DNA of 55,943 bases from an uncultured Prevotella sp. (lineage in GTDB: Bacteria; Bacteroidota; Bacteroidia; Bacteroidales; Bacteroidaceae), in NCBI GenBank assembly GCA_946624005.1, contig CAMORS010000007.1:1-55943 (forward strand). The letters run 5' to 3'. Below the pieces are notes generated by a model. It had not been told where the DNA came from. It saw only the letters and a list, made by a program, of their open reading frames with translations, and searched no databases. The position numbers were made by a program, and so were the translations under genes. Of the stretch, positions 16,116 to 24,180 are shown in pieces. How positions within the stretch are numbered: position 1 is the first letter of the stretch; each line of letters starts with the position of its first letter.

Positions 16116-16823
16116 TTATTCCTCTGGCGAGGTGACCACCTCAAACTCGTCGACTTCCTCTGCACCGCCTTCGTTGCCGGTGGGGTTGTCGCCGTCGATG
16201 ATTACCTCTTCTGTTTCCTCATGTTGAACGGGCTCGGCCTCCATGTAGGCCACGCTGTCGGAGAGGTCGCGGCGGCCGTCGCCCACTTGGATGATGATGT
16301 AAGCGTCTACCGGTACGCGCTGCCCCGTGCCGACGAGCCTTCCCTTACACTTGATGCCGTAGACCCAGTCTCTCTCGCCAGGCACGTATTCGGGGTCGCC
16401 CACCTTGAAGCCCATGGCTGTCAGGCGTGCCCGTGCTTCGCGGTAGCTGCTGTTGTCGATGACGTCGGGGATGGTCAGCGTGGGCGTGCTGCTGGCGTTG
16501 ACCACGACATAGACGGTGCGCCCCGACTTGACCACCTGTCCCGGCACGAGCGACTGCTCGAGAATGCAGTCGGGCGGGAGGGTCTTGACGTATCCGGTGT
16601 CGCTGATAGCTATCTGAAGACCCAGCTTGTCGAGGATATGCTCGGCGTCGGCAAACGACTTGTGCCGCACGTTGGGCACCTGGATTTTCTCGCCGTGGTG
16701 GGTATAGAGGTCAATGCCGTACTTCACGCCGAAGCACAACAGTACGACGACGAGAACCATGGCCAGGAGGTTTGCCCATAGGCCGAGGCTGAATATCTTC
16801 TTTGCAATCTCTGCTGCTTTCAT
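16116..16823 (-). CDS. Membrane-anchored PASTA-domain protein
   Basis: This 235-residue protein has one N-terminal membrane helix (about residues 15-37) followed by PASTA-type repeats: PNVRHKSFADAEHILDKLGL, then IPDVIDNSSYREARARLTAM, and a weaker third module. A Glu-rich tail follows. PASTA domains bind peptidoglycan fragments or bridge to wall proteins, and here they would face the periplasm. There is no kinase or transpeptidase domain. Co-transcription with ddl supports a cell-wall role. A good promoter lies at 16849-16880. Confidence 0.85.
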   Translation of the reverse strand: MKAAEIAKKIFSLGLWANLLAMVLVVVLLCFGVKYGIDLYTHHGEKIQVPNVRHKSFADAEHILDKLGLQIAISDTGYVKTLPPDCILEQSLVPGQVVKSGRTVYVVVNASSTPTLTIPDVIDNSSYREARARLTAMGFKVGDPEYVPGERDWVYGIKCKGRLVGTGQRVPVDAYIIIQVGDGRRDLSDSVAYMEAEPVQHEETEEVIIDGDNPTGNEGGAEEVDEFEVVTSPEE

Positions 16824-16848
16824 CCTATATATGTTTGCAAATCTGATG

Positions 16849-16880
16849 CAAAGTTAATGGAAAAATACGAGAATGCGAAA
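16849..16880 (-). promoter_or_regulatory. Promoter of the PASTA-rluD-ddl operon
   Basis: On the minus strand, TTTC (16877-16880), a 20-bp spacer and TAACTTTG (16849-16856) fit the Bacteroidetes consensus with one mismatch. The leader would be about 20 nt. Confidence 0.7.
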
Positions 16881-16910
16881 TAAAATGAAGAAAAAAAACA
16901 TTGGCGACAC

Positions 16911-16961
16911 AAAAAAAGAGGGAAACAGCGTCGCCTTTAGCGGTGCGACATTGTCTCCCTC
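16911..16961 (-). terminator. Intrinsic terminator of rpmH
   Basis: On the minus strand a 17-bp stem (16945-16961 with 16918-16934, three mismatched or wobble positions) and a 10-nt loop are followed by seven T residues (16911-16917). It lies 26 bp after the rpmH stop codon. Confidence 0.85.
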
Positions 16962-16987
16962 TCCTTTTCCTGTTGTGACGAAGCGAC

Positions 16988-17143
16988 TTACTTGCCGTGA
17001 TTCTCGTCGGATACTGTCAGTTTCTTGCGACCCTTGGCGCGGCGCGAAGCCAATACGCGGCGACCGTTCTTCGTCGCCATTCTCTCACGGAAGCCGTGCT
17101 TGTTCACTCTTCTCCTGTTGTGAGGCTGAAATGTTCTTTTCAT
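16988..17143 (-). CDS. rpmH: 50S ribosomal protein L34
   Basis: This 51-residue basic protein starts [20 protein letters not shown] and continues through [20 protein letters not shown], the near-invariant L34 core. A short C-terminal extension ([11 protein letters not shown]) is common in Bacteroidetes. The protein is part of the large ribosomal subunit. The gene has its own promoter (17210-17240), a leader of about 60 nt and a strong terminator (16911-16961), so it is probably monocistronic. It is not next to dnaA or rnpA, as it often is in other phyla. It is divergent from efp, placing two translation genes back to back. Confidence 0.97.
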   Translation of the reverse strand: MKRTFQPHNRRRVNKHGFRERMATKNGRRVLASRRAKGRKKLTVSDENHGK

Positions 17144-17209
17144 CTTCTTTAATCTATTTTGTTATGTTATTTTCTGCATCAAGCGGCGCTATTCACCACT
17201 TTTGGGCTG

Positions 17210-17240
17210 CAAAATTACGCATTTCTTTTGAATTACCAAA
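17210..17240 (-). promoter_or_regulatory. Promoter of rpmH
   Basis: On the minus strand, TTTG (17237-17240), a 19-bp spacer and TAATTTTG (17210-17217) match the consensus fully. Confidence 0.8.
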
Positions 17241-17291
17241 GAATTATGCAATTTTTCATGAAAAGTTTTATGTTTTTTTCCATTTTCTTCG

Positions 17292-17299
17292 TAACTTTG
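17292..17299 (+). promoter_or_regulatory. -7 element of the efp promoter
   Basis: TAACTTTG matches the -7 consensus and lies 58 bp before the efp ATG. The -33 region 20 bp upstream is only weakly similar (TTTTATG). Confidence 0.55.
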
Positions 17300-17357
17300 C
17301 AGCCGTTTAAAGCCGATTTGGCATCAAGACAACAATTTACAAACCATATATTGCATT

Positions 17358-17924
17358 ATGATTAAATCACAAGACATTAAAAAAGGAACTTGCATCCGCA
17401 TGGACGGCAAGCTGTATTTCTGCATCGACTTCCTGCATGTGAAGCCGGGCAAGGGTAACACTATTATGCGCACCACGCTGAAGGACGTTGTCAGCGGCCG
17501 TGTGCTGGAGAAGCGCTTCAACATCGGTGAGGCTCTGGAGGATGTGCGTGTGGAGCGCCGCCCCTATCAGTATCTCTATCAGGAGGGTGCCGACTACATC
17601 TTCATGAACCAGGAGACCTACGACCAGATTCCCATCGCCAAGGACCTCATCACAGGTGTCGACTACATGAAGGAGAGCGACATCGTTGAGGTGGTGAGCG
17701 ATGCCGACACCAACACCATCCTGTATGCCGAGATGCCGGTGAAGACCGTCCTGCGCATTACTCACTCCGAGCCGGGTATCAAGGGCGACACCGCCACCAA
17801 CTCTACCAAGCCCGCCACTCTGGAGACTGGCGTCGAGATTCGCGTGCCGCTGTTCATCAACGAGGGCGAACTCGTGCAGGTGGACACCCGCGACGGATCG
17901 TATCTGCAGCGCGTGAAGGAATAA
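17358..17924 (+). CDS. efp: Translation elongation factor P
   Basis: This 188-residue protein has the three-domain EF-P layout. The N-terminal KOW-like domain carries the loop HVKPGKGN with Lys32 at the tip, the position modified in other bacteria. The C-terminal OB domains end in VDTRDGSYLQRVKE. EF-P relieves ribosomes stalled at polyproline. No modification enzyme (epmA, earP or ymfI type) is nearby, so the modification state is unknown. It begins an apparent efp-glycosyltransferase-radC run. Confidence 0.96.
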   Translation: MIKSQDIKKGTCIRMDGKLYFCIDFLHVKPGKGNTIMRTTLKDVVSGRVLEKRFNIGEALEDVRVERRPYQYLYQEGADYIFMNQETYDQIPIAKDLITGVDYMKESDIVEVVSDADTNTILYAEMPVKTVLRITHSEPGIKGDTATNSTKPATLETGVEIRVPLFINEGELVQVDTRDGSYLQRVKE

Positions 17925-17931
17925 CAAAGGC

Positions 17932-18975
17932 ATGAGATATTCGCTGATTGTTCCCGTCTACAACCGTCCCGACGAGGTGGACGAGCTGCTCGAAAGTCTT
18001 TGTTCGCAGACGGAGAAAGACTTCGAGGTGGTCATAGTGGAAGACGGTTCACAGCGCGACTGCCGCGCTATCGTGGAGAAATATGCCGACCGATTAGACG
18101 TGCAGTATTTCGCCAAGCCAAACAGCGGGCCCGGACAGAGCCGTAACTACGGTGCTGAACGGGCTCGCGGCGATTATTTCATTGTGCTCGACTCTGACGT
18201 TGTCCTCCCGCGCGCGTATATAGAAGAGGTGTCGCGCGAGCTTGACAGAGAGCCTGCCGATGCCTTTGGAGGCCCCGACCGCGCTCACGAGTCGTTCACG
18301 CCGGTGCAGAAGGCCATCAGCTATTCGATGACCTCTTTCTTTACCACCGGTGGTATCCGTGGAGGAAAGAAGAAACTCGACAAGTTTTTCCCGCGTTCGT
18401 TCAACATGGGCATTCGCCGCGATGTCTACAGTAAGCTGGGCGGTTTCTCGAAGATGCGTTTCGGCGAAGACATCGACTTCTCTTATCGCATCGTGGAAGC
18501 CGGCTGCTCAACGAGACTCTTCCCCGAGGCATGGGTGTGGCATAAACGGCGCACCGACTTCAAGAAGTTCTTCCGTCAGGTGTACAACTCGGGCATAGCC
18601 CGTATCAATCTGATGAAGCTCCATCCCGGAACGCTCAAGCTGGTGCATCTGCTGCCGATGGTGTTTACCGTCGGCGTCATCGCCTTGTTGCTGTGTTCGG
18701 CTGTCGGTAGGGCCCTGATGCACTACGACCCGACGCATTTCCACCGTTGGTATCTCATGGCAGCCCTGCCGTGGATACCCATCCTGCTCTATTCGCTCGT
18801 TATCTTTATCGACTCCACTTGCAAGAACCGCTCGCTACGCGTGGGGCTGCTCAGCGTTCCCGCTGCCTTCACCCAGCTCATGGGTTACGGCTTCGGTTTT
18901 CTTGAAGCTTGGTGGAAACGTTGCGTCAGAGGCCAGGATATGTTCACCGCTTTCGAAAAGAACTTTTATCAATGA
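17932..18975 (+). CDS. Family 2 glycosyltransferase with C-terminal membrane helices
   Basis: This 347-residue protein has an N-terminal GT-A domain (SLIVPVYNRPDEVDELLESL at residues 4-23, a VLDSDVVLP DxD-type motif near residue 87, and FGEDIDFSYRI in the acceptor region). Two or three membrane helices follow after about residue 230. It probably adds a sugar to a lipid-linked or cell-surface glycan at the inner membrane. It begins 7 bp after efp and overlaps radC by ATGA, so the genes are probably co-transcribed. The substrate is unknown. Confidence 0.9.
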   Translation: MRYSLIVPVYNRPDEVDELLESLCSQTEKDFEVVIVEDGSQRDCRAIVEKYADRLDVQYFAKPNSGPGQSRNYGAERARGDYFIVLDSDVVLPRAYIEEVSRELDREPADAFGGPDRAHESFTPVQKAISYSMTSFFTTGGIRGGKKKLDKFFPRSFNMGIRRDVYSKLGGFSKMRFGEDIDFSYRIVEAGCSTRLFPEAWVWHKRRTDFKKFFRQVYNSGIARINLMKLHPGTLKLVHLLPMVFTVGVIALLLCSAVGRALMHYDPTHFHRWYLMAALPWIPILLYSLVIFIDSTCKNRSLRVGLLSVPAAFTQLMGYGFGFLEAWWKRCVRGQDMFTAFEKNFYQ

Positions 18976-19655
18976 AACTGACCATCAACAACTGGGCAGA
19001 AGAAGACCGTCCGCGCGAGAAGTTGATGGCCTTAGGTCCGGAAGCCTTGAGCAATGCCGAGCTACTGGCCATCCTGATAGGTTCGGGTTCTACCAAGGAG
19101 AGTGCTGTTGACCTGATGAAGCACATCTTGAACGACTGCCAAAACAACCTGAATACATTGGGGAAGATGACTATCCGCGAACTGACGGAATACACAGGTA
19201 TGGGGCCCGCCAAAGCGGTCACCGTGCTTGCTGCCTGCGAACTGGGCAAGCGGCGGCAGCTGGAAAAGGCGGAGGAACGTCCGCAGATTAACTCGGCTGA
19301 GGCCATCTACAGCGTGATGCATCCCAAGATGCAGGATCTTGACGTGGAAGAAGCGTGGATTCTGCTGCTCAACCAGAACTTCAAGCTCATCCACAAAGAG
19401 CGCATCAGCCACGGAGGCATCACTGGTGTAAGTGTCGATGTGCGCATCATTATTCGTGAGGCGTTGCTTCACAATGCCACCGTCGTCGCCTTCTGCCACA
19501 ATCATCCGTCGGGCAGCCTGCATCCTAGTCGCGAAGACGATGCCCTGACGCAGAGCATACGGAAGGCCTGCGAGGTGATGCGCCTGCACCTGTTAGACCA
19601 TGTCATCATCACCGACGGTGCATACTATAGCTACCACGAACAAGGTCGACTATAA
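18972..19655 (+). CDS. radC: RadC family protein (JAB/MPN domain)
   Basis: This 227-residue protein has an N-terminal helix-hairpin-helix-like region (LIGSGSTKESA, then GMGPAKAV) and a C-terminal JAB/MPN domain with CHNHPSGSLHPSREDD. His176, His178 and a downstream Asp form the presumed zinc site. Despite its name, a direct DNA-repair role is disputed; the biochemical activity is unknown. The start at 18972 is chosen from the ATGA overlap with the glycosyltransferase stop, over an upstream ATG at 18909. Confidence 0.93.
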   Translation: MKLTINNWAEEDRPREKLMALGPEALSNAELLAILIGSGSTKESAVDLMKHILNDCQNNLNTLGKMTIRELTEYTGMGPAKAVTVLAACELGKRRQLEKAEERPQINSAEAIYSVMHPKMQDLDVEEAWILLLNQNFKLIHKERISHGGITGVSVDVRIIIREALLHNATVVAFCHNHPSGSLHPSREDDALTQSIRKACEVMRLHLLDHVIITDGAYYSYHEQGRL

Positions 19656-19674
19656 TTGAAAAAACAGATAAACA

Positions 19675-20280
19675 ATGAAAAAAACATTCACCCTCCTGAT
19701 GTTGTTCTTCGCCCTGACAGCCATGGCGCAGAAGAATGTCTACGGCTTCACCGTCAAAAATGATGTGGGCCAGAGTGTATCACTCAAGCAGTACAAGGGG
19801 CAAGTGCTCCTGATTGTCAACACGGCTACGCGCTGTGGCTTTACACCACAATACAAGGAAATGGAAGCCCTCTACCAGAAGTACCATAGCCAAGGCTTCG
19901 AGCTGCTCGACTTCCCCTGCAACCAGTTTGGCGAGCAGGCTCCCGGCACGGCGCAGGAGATACGCCAGTTCTGCGAGGCCAACTTCGACGTTCATTTCCC
20001 GCAGTTCGACAAGATAGACGTCAACGGCCCGCAGCAGGAGCCGCTCTTCGCCTTTCTGAAGGCAAAGCAGGGATTCCAGGGCTTCGACCTGAACGACCGT
20101 CTTGGCAAGCTGCTCGACGAGATGATGGAGAAGCAGGATCCCGACTTCCGCCAGAAGCCCGACATCAAGTGGAACTTCACTAAGTTCCTCATTGACAAGA
20201 AGGGCCGCGTCGTGAAGCGTTACGAGCCTACAGCCCCGATGAGCGAGGTAGAGGCCGACGTGGCACGATTGCTCAAATAG
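19675..20280 (+). CDS. Exported glutathione-peroxidase-family thiol peroxidase
   Basis: This 201-residue protein has a Sec signal peptide (MKKTFTLLMLFFALTAMAQ, about 19 residues) and a thioredoxin-fold GPx domain. NTATRCGFTPQY carries the peroxidatic Cys54; FPCNQFGEQAPG and IKWNFTKFLID supply the Gln, Trp and Asn of the active site. It is a Cys enzyme, not a selenoprotein, and probably reduces peroxides in the periplasm using thioredoxin-like donors. It follows radC by 19 bp and ends before a strong hairpin. Confidence 0.92.
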   Translation: MKKTFTLLMLFFALTAMAQKNVYGFTVKNDVGQSVSLKQYKGQVLLIVNTATRCGFTPQYKEMEALYQKYHSQGFELLDFPCNQFGEQAPGTAQEIRQFCEANFDVHFPQFDKIDVNGPQQEPLFAFLKAKQGFQGFDLNDRLGKLLDEMMEKQDPDFRQKPDIKWNFTKFLIDKKGRVVKRYEPTAPMSEVEADVARLLK

Positions 20281-20306
20281 CGTAAACGCCGCATCTGCGT
20301 CGAAGA

Positions 20307-20349
20307 AAAGCGGATTTCACGGATTCAGCAGAACCGTGAAATCCGCTTT
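20307..20349. terminator. Bidirectional hairpin between the peroxidase and the nucleoside hydrolase fusion
   Basis: AAAGCGGATTTCACGG (20307-20322) and its exact reverse complement (20334-20349) form a 16-bp stem with an 11-nt loop. It lies between two convergent genes, 26 bp and 12 bp from their stops. It has no long T-run on either side but can end transcription from both. Confidence 0.75.
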
Positions 20350-20361
20350 CGTATACAGTGT

Positions 20362-22311
20362 CTATCTGATTCTGTTCTCCTTGATGAGCGACTTGACGAC
20401 CTGTTCTATTTCTTGAGCAATGGCCAAGTTCTCGCTGTTCAGACCGGGGATGGCGGTGACGTTGCCCGCTGCCAACGGGGCAAGGATAGGCTCTATCGCA
20501 CCTTTCTTGAGCTCGTCGAGCAGGTAGCTGAGCATTTCTTTCAGCTGGCTGTCGCTGACGGTGTAGTTCCACTTCAGCGCTTCCTCGATGCTTACCCGCT
20601 GCATCGGCTGGTTGCCGGCAAACGACACGGGAACAATCTCTACATCGGGATAGGTGTCGTGTATCTGCTCCAGCAGCCCTTTGTTGTTGCGGAAAGCCTC
20701 CACCAGATAGTCGAGAGCCGCGTAGCGCCAGATGTTCTTTCCCCGTTGCACGTCGTTCTTGAAGCAGGTGACCACATCGTTGTACACCATCACCAGCGTC
20801 ACCTTCTCCATGCCGGCAGCCTTAGCTTGGGCGACGGCCTGTTCCAAGCGGTCGCCTTCGGTGAGCGTGGCGTCGAAGATGAGGCCTACCTTGTCCAGCT
20901 TCATCTGGTTCACGGCCGTTGTCTTCCCGCTGGCAGGCGGGCCAGTCACGATGACAACGTCCTTCTTCCCCAGATTCAAAGCTTTCTGCAGCATGGAGCG
21001 ATAGATCTCGCCTACCAAGATGTTCTCTGCCTCGCGATAGTCGGCTGCATTGGGTCCGACATAGCCTATCGGGCGGAACAGCATGCGCACATTGTCGGGG
21101 TCAAGCTTGTTGCCTGCACTGCCCATATACTTGTCTTTTAGCAGCTGCATGCGCGGGCGTACCCATTCAACGGCACCATCGGTGATAAGCTGAGGCTGCG
21201 GAGCCTCGATGGTATAGCTCGACGGGTAGCGGTTCATGCGGTTGTGGCGTCGGATGTCCATCAGCTTCTGTTGGGCAAGATAGGTGTCGCCGGGCAGCTG
21301 GTAGCGCGCGTTGCCTTGCGGGTCGGCCTTGAAGAGCATCAGCGACTCCTCGCCGCGGTCGACAAATGTCACCCATCCGCGGGGTGAAAGGTTATACTCG
21401 GCATCGCCCAGAACGGCCTGCACCAGGCAGTTGGTGTCCCACATGCGCTGTCCGGTGTCGCAAGTGTAGTGAGTATAGACGGCCTTGATGGGGTTGATCT
21501 CGGTATAGGAGAGGTCCACCAGCACATCCTTCGGCAGATAGTCTATCTGGTCGCCTACGTTGCTGGGCGACATGATGAGGTCTACGTTCTTGGGCAGGCG
21601 GTCGTAGAAGATGGCCGACTGTCGGGAGGCAGCCCGCATGTTGTAGCCGCTCAGACTGTCGCCGGCCTCGAAGCGTCCCGACTGTATGTAGACCGACTTC
21701 ACCTTCTTCCCAAACAGTTCCACACCGCTGAGCGGCGAATACTCGTCGGCCCCCGACTCAAAGAGTTGGGCCAACGTCGTTGCGAAACCGATGGCCACGA
21801 CCACAATCGACTTGTCGTCGGCCTGGCTGAGCAGCTGGCGGTAGAGCTTATACCCCTCGGGGCAGCGGCTGGTGTCAACGGATCGTTTGAAGAGCGGAGT
21901 GCCCTGCGCATCCTTCAGGTCGCAGATGCCGTTGTATGGGATAAAGCAGCGTGGTTTTTTCACACCATTGCGCTCCAGTCCGATAGGCACTTCGGGATGG
22001 CCGTAGTAAGTGTTGAAGATGTCCACGAGGGCAGCGTTCTTCTCGCCCTCCCTGTCTACGACGATGCCTTTCAGGTCGACAAGGCCGTCGTCCATATAGT
22101 GGTTGAGCATCATCAGTGCAAAAAGGTCGTCGGTAGAGCTGCCGAAGTCGGAGTCGAGAATCATCTGTACAGGCTTCTTGTCGTTGGCAAGGGTGGCCTG
22201 CTGTAGTTCTACGGAAGATGCCGTCTTACAGGCACTGAAGCCTATGACGACGGCAGCAGCCATCATTATGACGATGGCATGCTGCGTGATGTTGCGATGG
22301 TTTTGTTTCAT
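20362..22311 (-). CDS. Lipoprotein fusing nucleoside hydrolase and zeta-toxin-like kinase domains
   Basis: This 649-residue protein has a lipoprotein signal (FSAC, Cys28). An inosine-uridine nucleoside hydrolase-like domain follows: VQMILDSDFGSSTDD at residues 48-62 supplies the Asp cluster that binds calcium and ribose. The C-terminal part (about residues 440-649) has a Walker A motif VIVTGPPASGKTTAV near residue 453 and resembles zeta toxins, which phosphorylate UDP-N-acetylglucosamine. The combination is unusual. A kinase domain in an exported protein would meet little ATP, so either it acts inside the cell or the domain has another use. It lies 29 bp downstream of the C10 protease gene, probably in the same transcript. 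A nucleoside scavenging or surface-toxin role is speculative. Confidence 0.8.
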   Translation of the reverse strand: MKQNHRNITQHAIVIMMAAAVVIGFSACKTASSVELQQATLANDKKPVQMILDSDFGSSTDDLFALMMLNHYMDDGLVDLKGIVVDREGEKNAALVDIFNTYYGHPEVPIGLERNGVKKPRCFIPYNGICDLKDAQGTPLFKRSVDTSRCPEGYKLYRQLLSQADDKSIVVVAIGFATTLAQLFESGADEYSPLSGVELFGKKVKSVYIQSGRFEAGDSLSGYNMRAASRQSAIFYDRLPKNVDLIMSPSNVGDQIDYLPKDVLVDLSYTEINPIKAVYTHYTCDTGQRMWDTNCLVQAVLGDAEYNLSPRGWVTFVDRGEESLMLFKADPQGNARYQLPGDTYLAQQKLMDIRRHNRMNRYPSSYTIEAPQPQLITDGAVEWVRPRMQLLKDKYMGSAGNKLDPDNVRMLFRPIGYVGPNAADYREAENILVGEIYRSMLQKALNLGKKDVVIVTGPPASGKTTAVNQMKLDKVGLIFDATLTEGDRLEQAVAQAKAAGMEKVTLVMVYNDVVTCFKNDVQRGKNIWRYAALDYLVEAFRNNKGLLEQIHDTYPDVEIVPVSFAGNQPMQRVSIEEALKWNYTVSDSQLKEMLSYLLDELKKGAIEPILAPLAAGNVTAIPGLNSENLAIAQEIEQVVKSLIKENRIR

Positions 22312-22340
22312 AATTCTTTAGTTTGTATAATGATAAGATG

Positions 22341-24113
22341 CTATTGCGAGACAACCTTCTTGCCATTGATGATGCGGATGCCTTTGCGGTGCTGCAAAGG
22401 GTGGGGGGCACCAAGTGCTTTGAGCTGGTCTGGCATCATGCGGCCCTGTAGGTCGTAGATGGGTGTTGGGTGTTGGGTGATGGGTGATGGGTGTTGGGTG
22501 ATGGCTGTGGGTGTCTGCGGCTCGGTGCCCGGATCAGGATTGACCTCACCTTCGCTGAAGTAGGCCACGCCGTTCTTTACTTCCATCTTGATATACTGCG
22601 ACTTCTCCGGCGGTCGCTGGTAGCGAATGGGGTTCCTGGCATCCACATCGTCGAGGGCATAGACGGCATAGATGTGATAGATACCCTCGGCGATATCAGA
22701 GGGAATCTCCAAGGCTGCCGTCTCGTCGATGGCATAGCTCTCGCCGATGCGCATGGTGGAGCAGTCGGCCTGCCATTCGTCTTTGACGACGGTCTGCTCG
22801 TCTTCTGTGTATACTCTCACGCCGCAGTAGTTCGTCTCGTAGGAACCTTCACCGAGGAAGGTGATGCCCTCGATGACGAGTCCTACGCTATTGCCTACGT
22901 GCACTTGCGTCTGTTGCGTGCCCAGATCGATGAGATAACCCGTCAGCGGTCGCAAGGCGGCTCCCGTGCTTGTGCCGTCGTAGTCGGGCTTGGCACCGAG
23001 GATAGCCTGCTGCCAATGGCTGAAGTCGGCATTGGCCCGTCCGGAGTCGAGCACGCTGCTGACGAAGTAGCCGTTGTAGTCGCCGCCCCAACCCCAGTTG
23101 ATGTGGAAGCGTCCGTCGGTGTCGTAGCCGTCGAAGACGAAGCAGTGGCCGTACATGTTTGCCGTGCTGCCGCCATAGATGATGGGGTTGCCCTGGTCGA
23201 GGTCGTCGCGCAGCATCTGTTCCCATGTGTCGAGCTGATAGAAGTCACGCAGGTAGAGGTCGAGCCCTTTGTCGTAGCGGAAGTAGTTGCGCAGCGCCTT
23301 CATGGCATCGTAAATCTGTGCACCGCTACCTCCATTGTCGGCCGTGTTGTATTGCATGTCGACCGAAACGCCGGCATGGTAGCACAGCGTACCCACAGCC
23401 GGGGCATCCTGCGAGCTGGAGTAGCTGTCTTTCATGCTGGTCCACTGATAGTAGGTGGCCTCGAAATCGGCTGAGAAAGTCTTGGCCGACGATGCCTGTT
23501 CGGGTCTGTATGAATAAGAATGGCTCCCTTCGCCGTGGTCGGGCCAGTTGTGAGCCTTCATCATCTGTGCCATTGCCAGCGCCACACAGCCCACGACCGG
23601 TCTGTAGGTGCCTAAGGGGTAGCGTATGGTGGGAATCTCGCCGTTATACGGACTGCCCTGCTTCCATCGTGTCGTCATCAGCGGACTGACGCTCGACGAG
23701 AGCTGTTTGGGCATTCGGGCTGCCTCGGGATGCTCTCTCAGATACTGCAACTGTCGCTGGTATTCACCGAGCCACCATGCTACGTTCTCCGGTATGTTGT
23801 CGGCAGAAAAAACTTCTGTGTCGCTGTAGGCCCATACGGGCGTGGTGCGGTTGTCACCGCTAACGACGACAAAGCCCTGTCCGTCGGCGTTGTTGAACAC
23901 ATAATAGTCGGCCTCGCCCATTGCATTGACTGCCTTGCTGACCATTTGAAGGTTCGGGGTTCGAGGGTTCGAGGGTGCGGAGGAGCGAAGGTGCACGGTT
24001 CGGTTGACAAACTGTTGTGCTATTGTCAGCGCCTGCTGCTCCGTAACATTGTCGGCCGAAGCCGTTAGTGTGGCTGCGGCTACCAACATGAGAAGTGTAG
24101 AAAGGATTCTCAT
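22341..24113 (-). CDS. Secreted C10-family cysteine protease (streptopain-like)
   Basis: This 590-residue protein has a signal peptide (about residues 1-20) and a pro-region (YYVFNNADGQGFVVVSGDNR). The C10 catalytic domain has nucleophile Cys176 in VVGCVALAMAQMMKAHNWP and His323 in MYGHCFVFDGY, followed by HINWGWGGDYNGYF. It resembles streptopain and interpain A of Prevotella intermedia. A C-terminal extension ends GIRIINGKKVVSQ, matching the tail of the 1810-residue surface protein. Two simple-repeat tracts are read as protein: one near residue 46 (NPRTPN) and one at about 537-551 (ITQHPSPITQHP). It probably cleaves host or dietary protein outside the cell. The nucleoside hydrolase fusion follows 29 bp downstream. 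Confidence 0.92.
   Translation of the reverse strand: MRILSTLLMLVAAATLTASADNVTEQQALTIAQQFVNRTVHLRSSAPSNPRTPNLQMVSKAVNAMGEADYYVFNNADGQGFVVVSGDNRTTPVWAYSDTEVFSADNIPENVAWWLGEYQRQLQYLREHPEAARMPKQLSSSVSPLMTTRWKQGSPYNGEIPTIRYPLGTYRPVVGCVALAMAQMMKAHNWPDHGEGSHSYSYRPEQASSAKTFSADFEATYYQWTSMKDSYSSSQDAPAVGTLCYHAGVSVDMQYNTADNGGSGAQIYDAMKALRNYFRYDKGLDLYLRDFYQLDTWEQMLRDDLDQGNPIIYGGSTANMYGHCFVFDGYDTDGRFHINWGWGGDYNGYFVSSVLDSGRANADFSHWQQAILGAKPDYDGTSTGAALRPLTGYLIDLGTQQTQVHVGNSVGLVIEGITFLGEGSYETNYCGVRVYTEDEQTVVKDEWQADCSTMRIGESYAIDETAALEIPSDIAEGIYHIYAVYALDDVDARNPIRYQRPPEKSQYIKMEVKNGVAYFSEGEVNPDPGTEPQTPTAITQHPSPITQHPTPIYDLQGRMMPDQLKALGAPHPLQHRKGIRIINGKKVVSQ
22461..22502 (-). repeat. Six heptamer units inside the C10 protease gene
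   Basis: Six contiguous 7-mers (plus strand GGGTGTT, GGGTGTT, GGGTGAT, GGGTGAT, GGGTGTT, GGGTGAT) span 42 bp. They are read on the minus strand as ITQHPSPITQHPTP. The 42 bp equal 14 codons, so the frame is kept. Confidence 0.85.
23951..23981 (-). repeat. GGTTCGA-type simple repeat in the protease pro-region
   Basis: GGTTCGG, GGTTCGAG, GGTTCGAG and GGTGCGGA follow each other with a 7-8-bp period, read on the minus strand as SAPSNPRTPN. The tract lies between the start of the pro-region and its conserved part. Confidence 0.55.
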
Positions 24114-24180
24114 AAGTTCTGTTTAATAAATAATGATAATGAATAAATGATTATAAATGATATGATGGCACAATTTGCGA

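Noticed and set aside
14952..16781. 609-codon plus-strand frame opposite rluD and the PASTA gene
   Set aside because: It spans two well-supported minus-strand genes and shows no domain; antisense frames are often open in this GC range.
23944..23990. GGTTCGA repeats resembling a tRNA T-arm
   Set aside because: They are simple repeats inside the C10 gene; no cloverleaf or acceptor stem can be formed.
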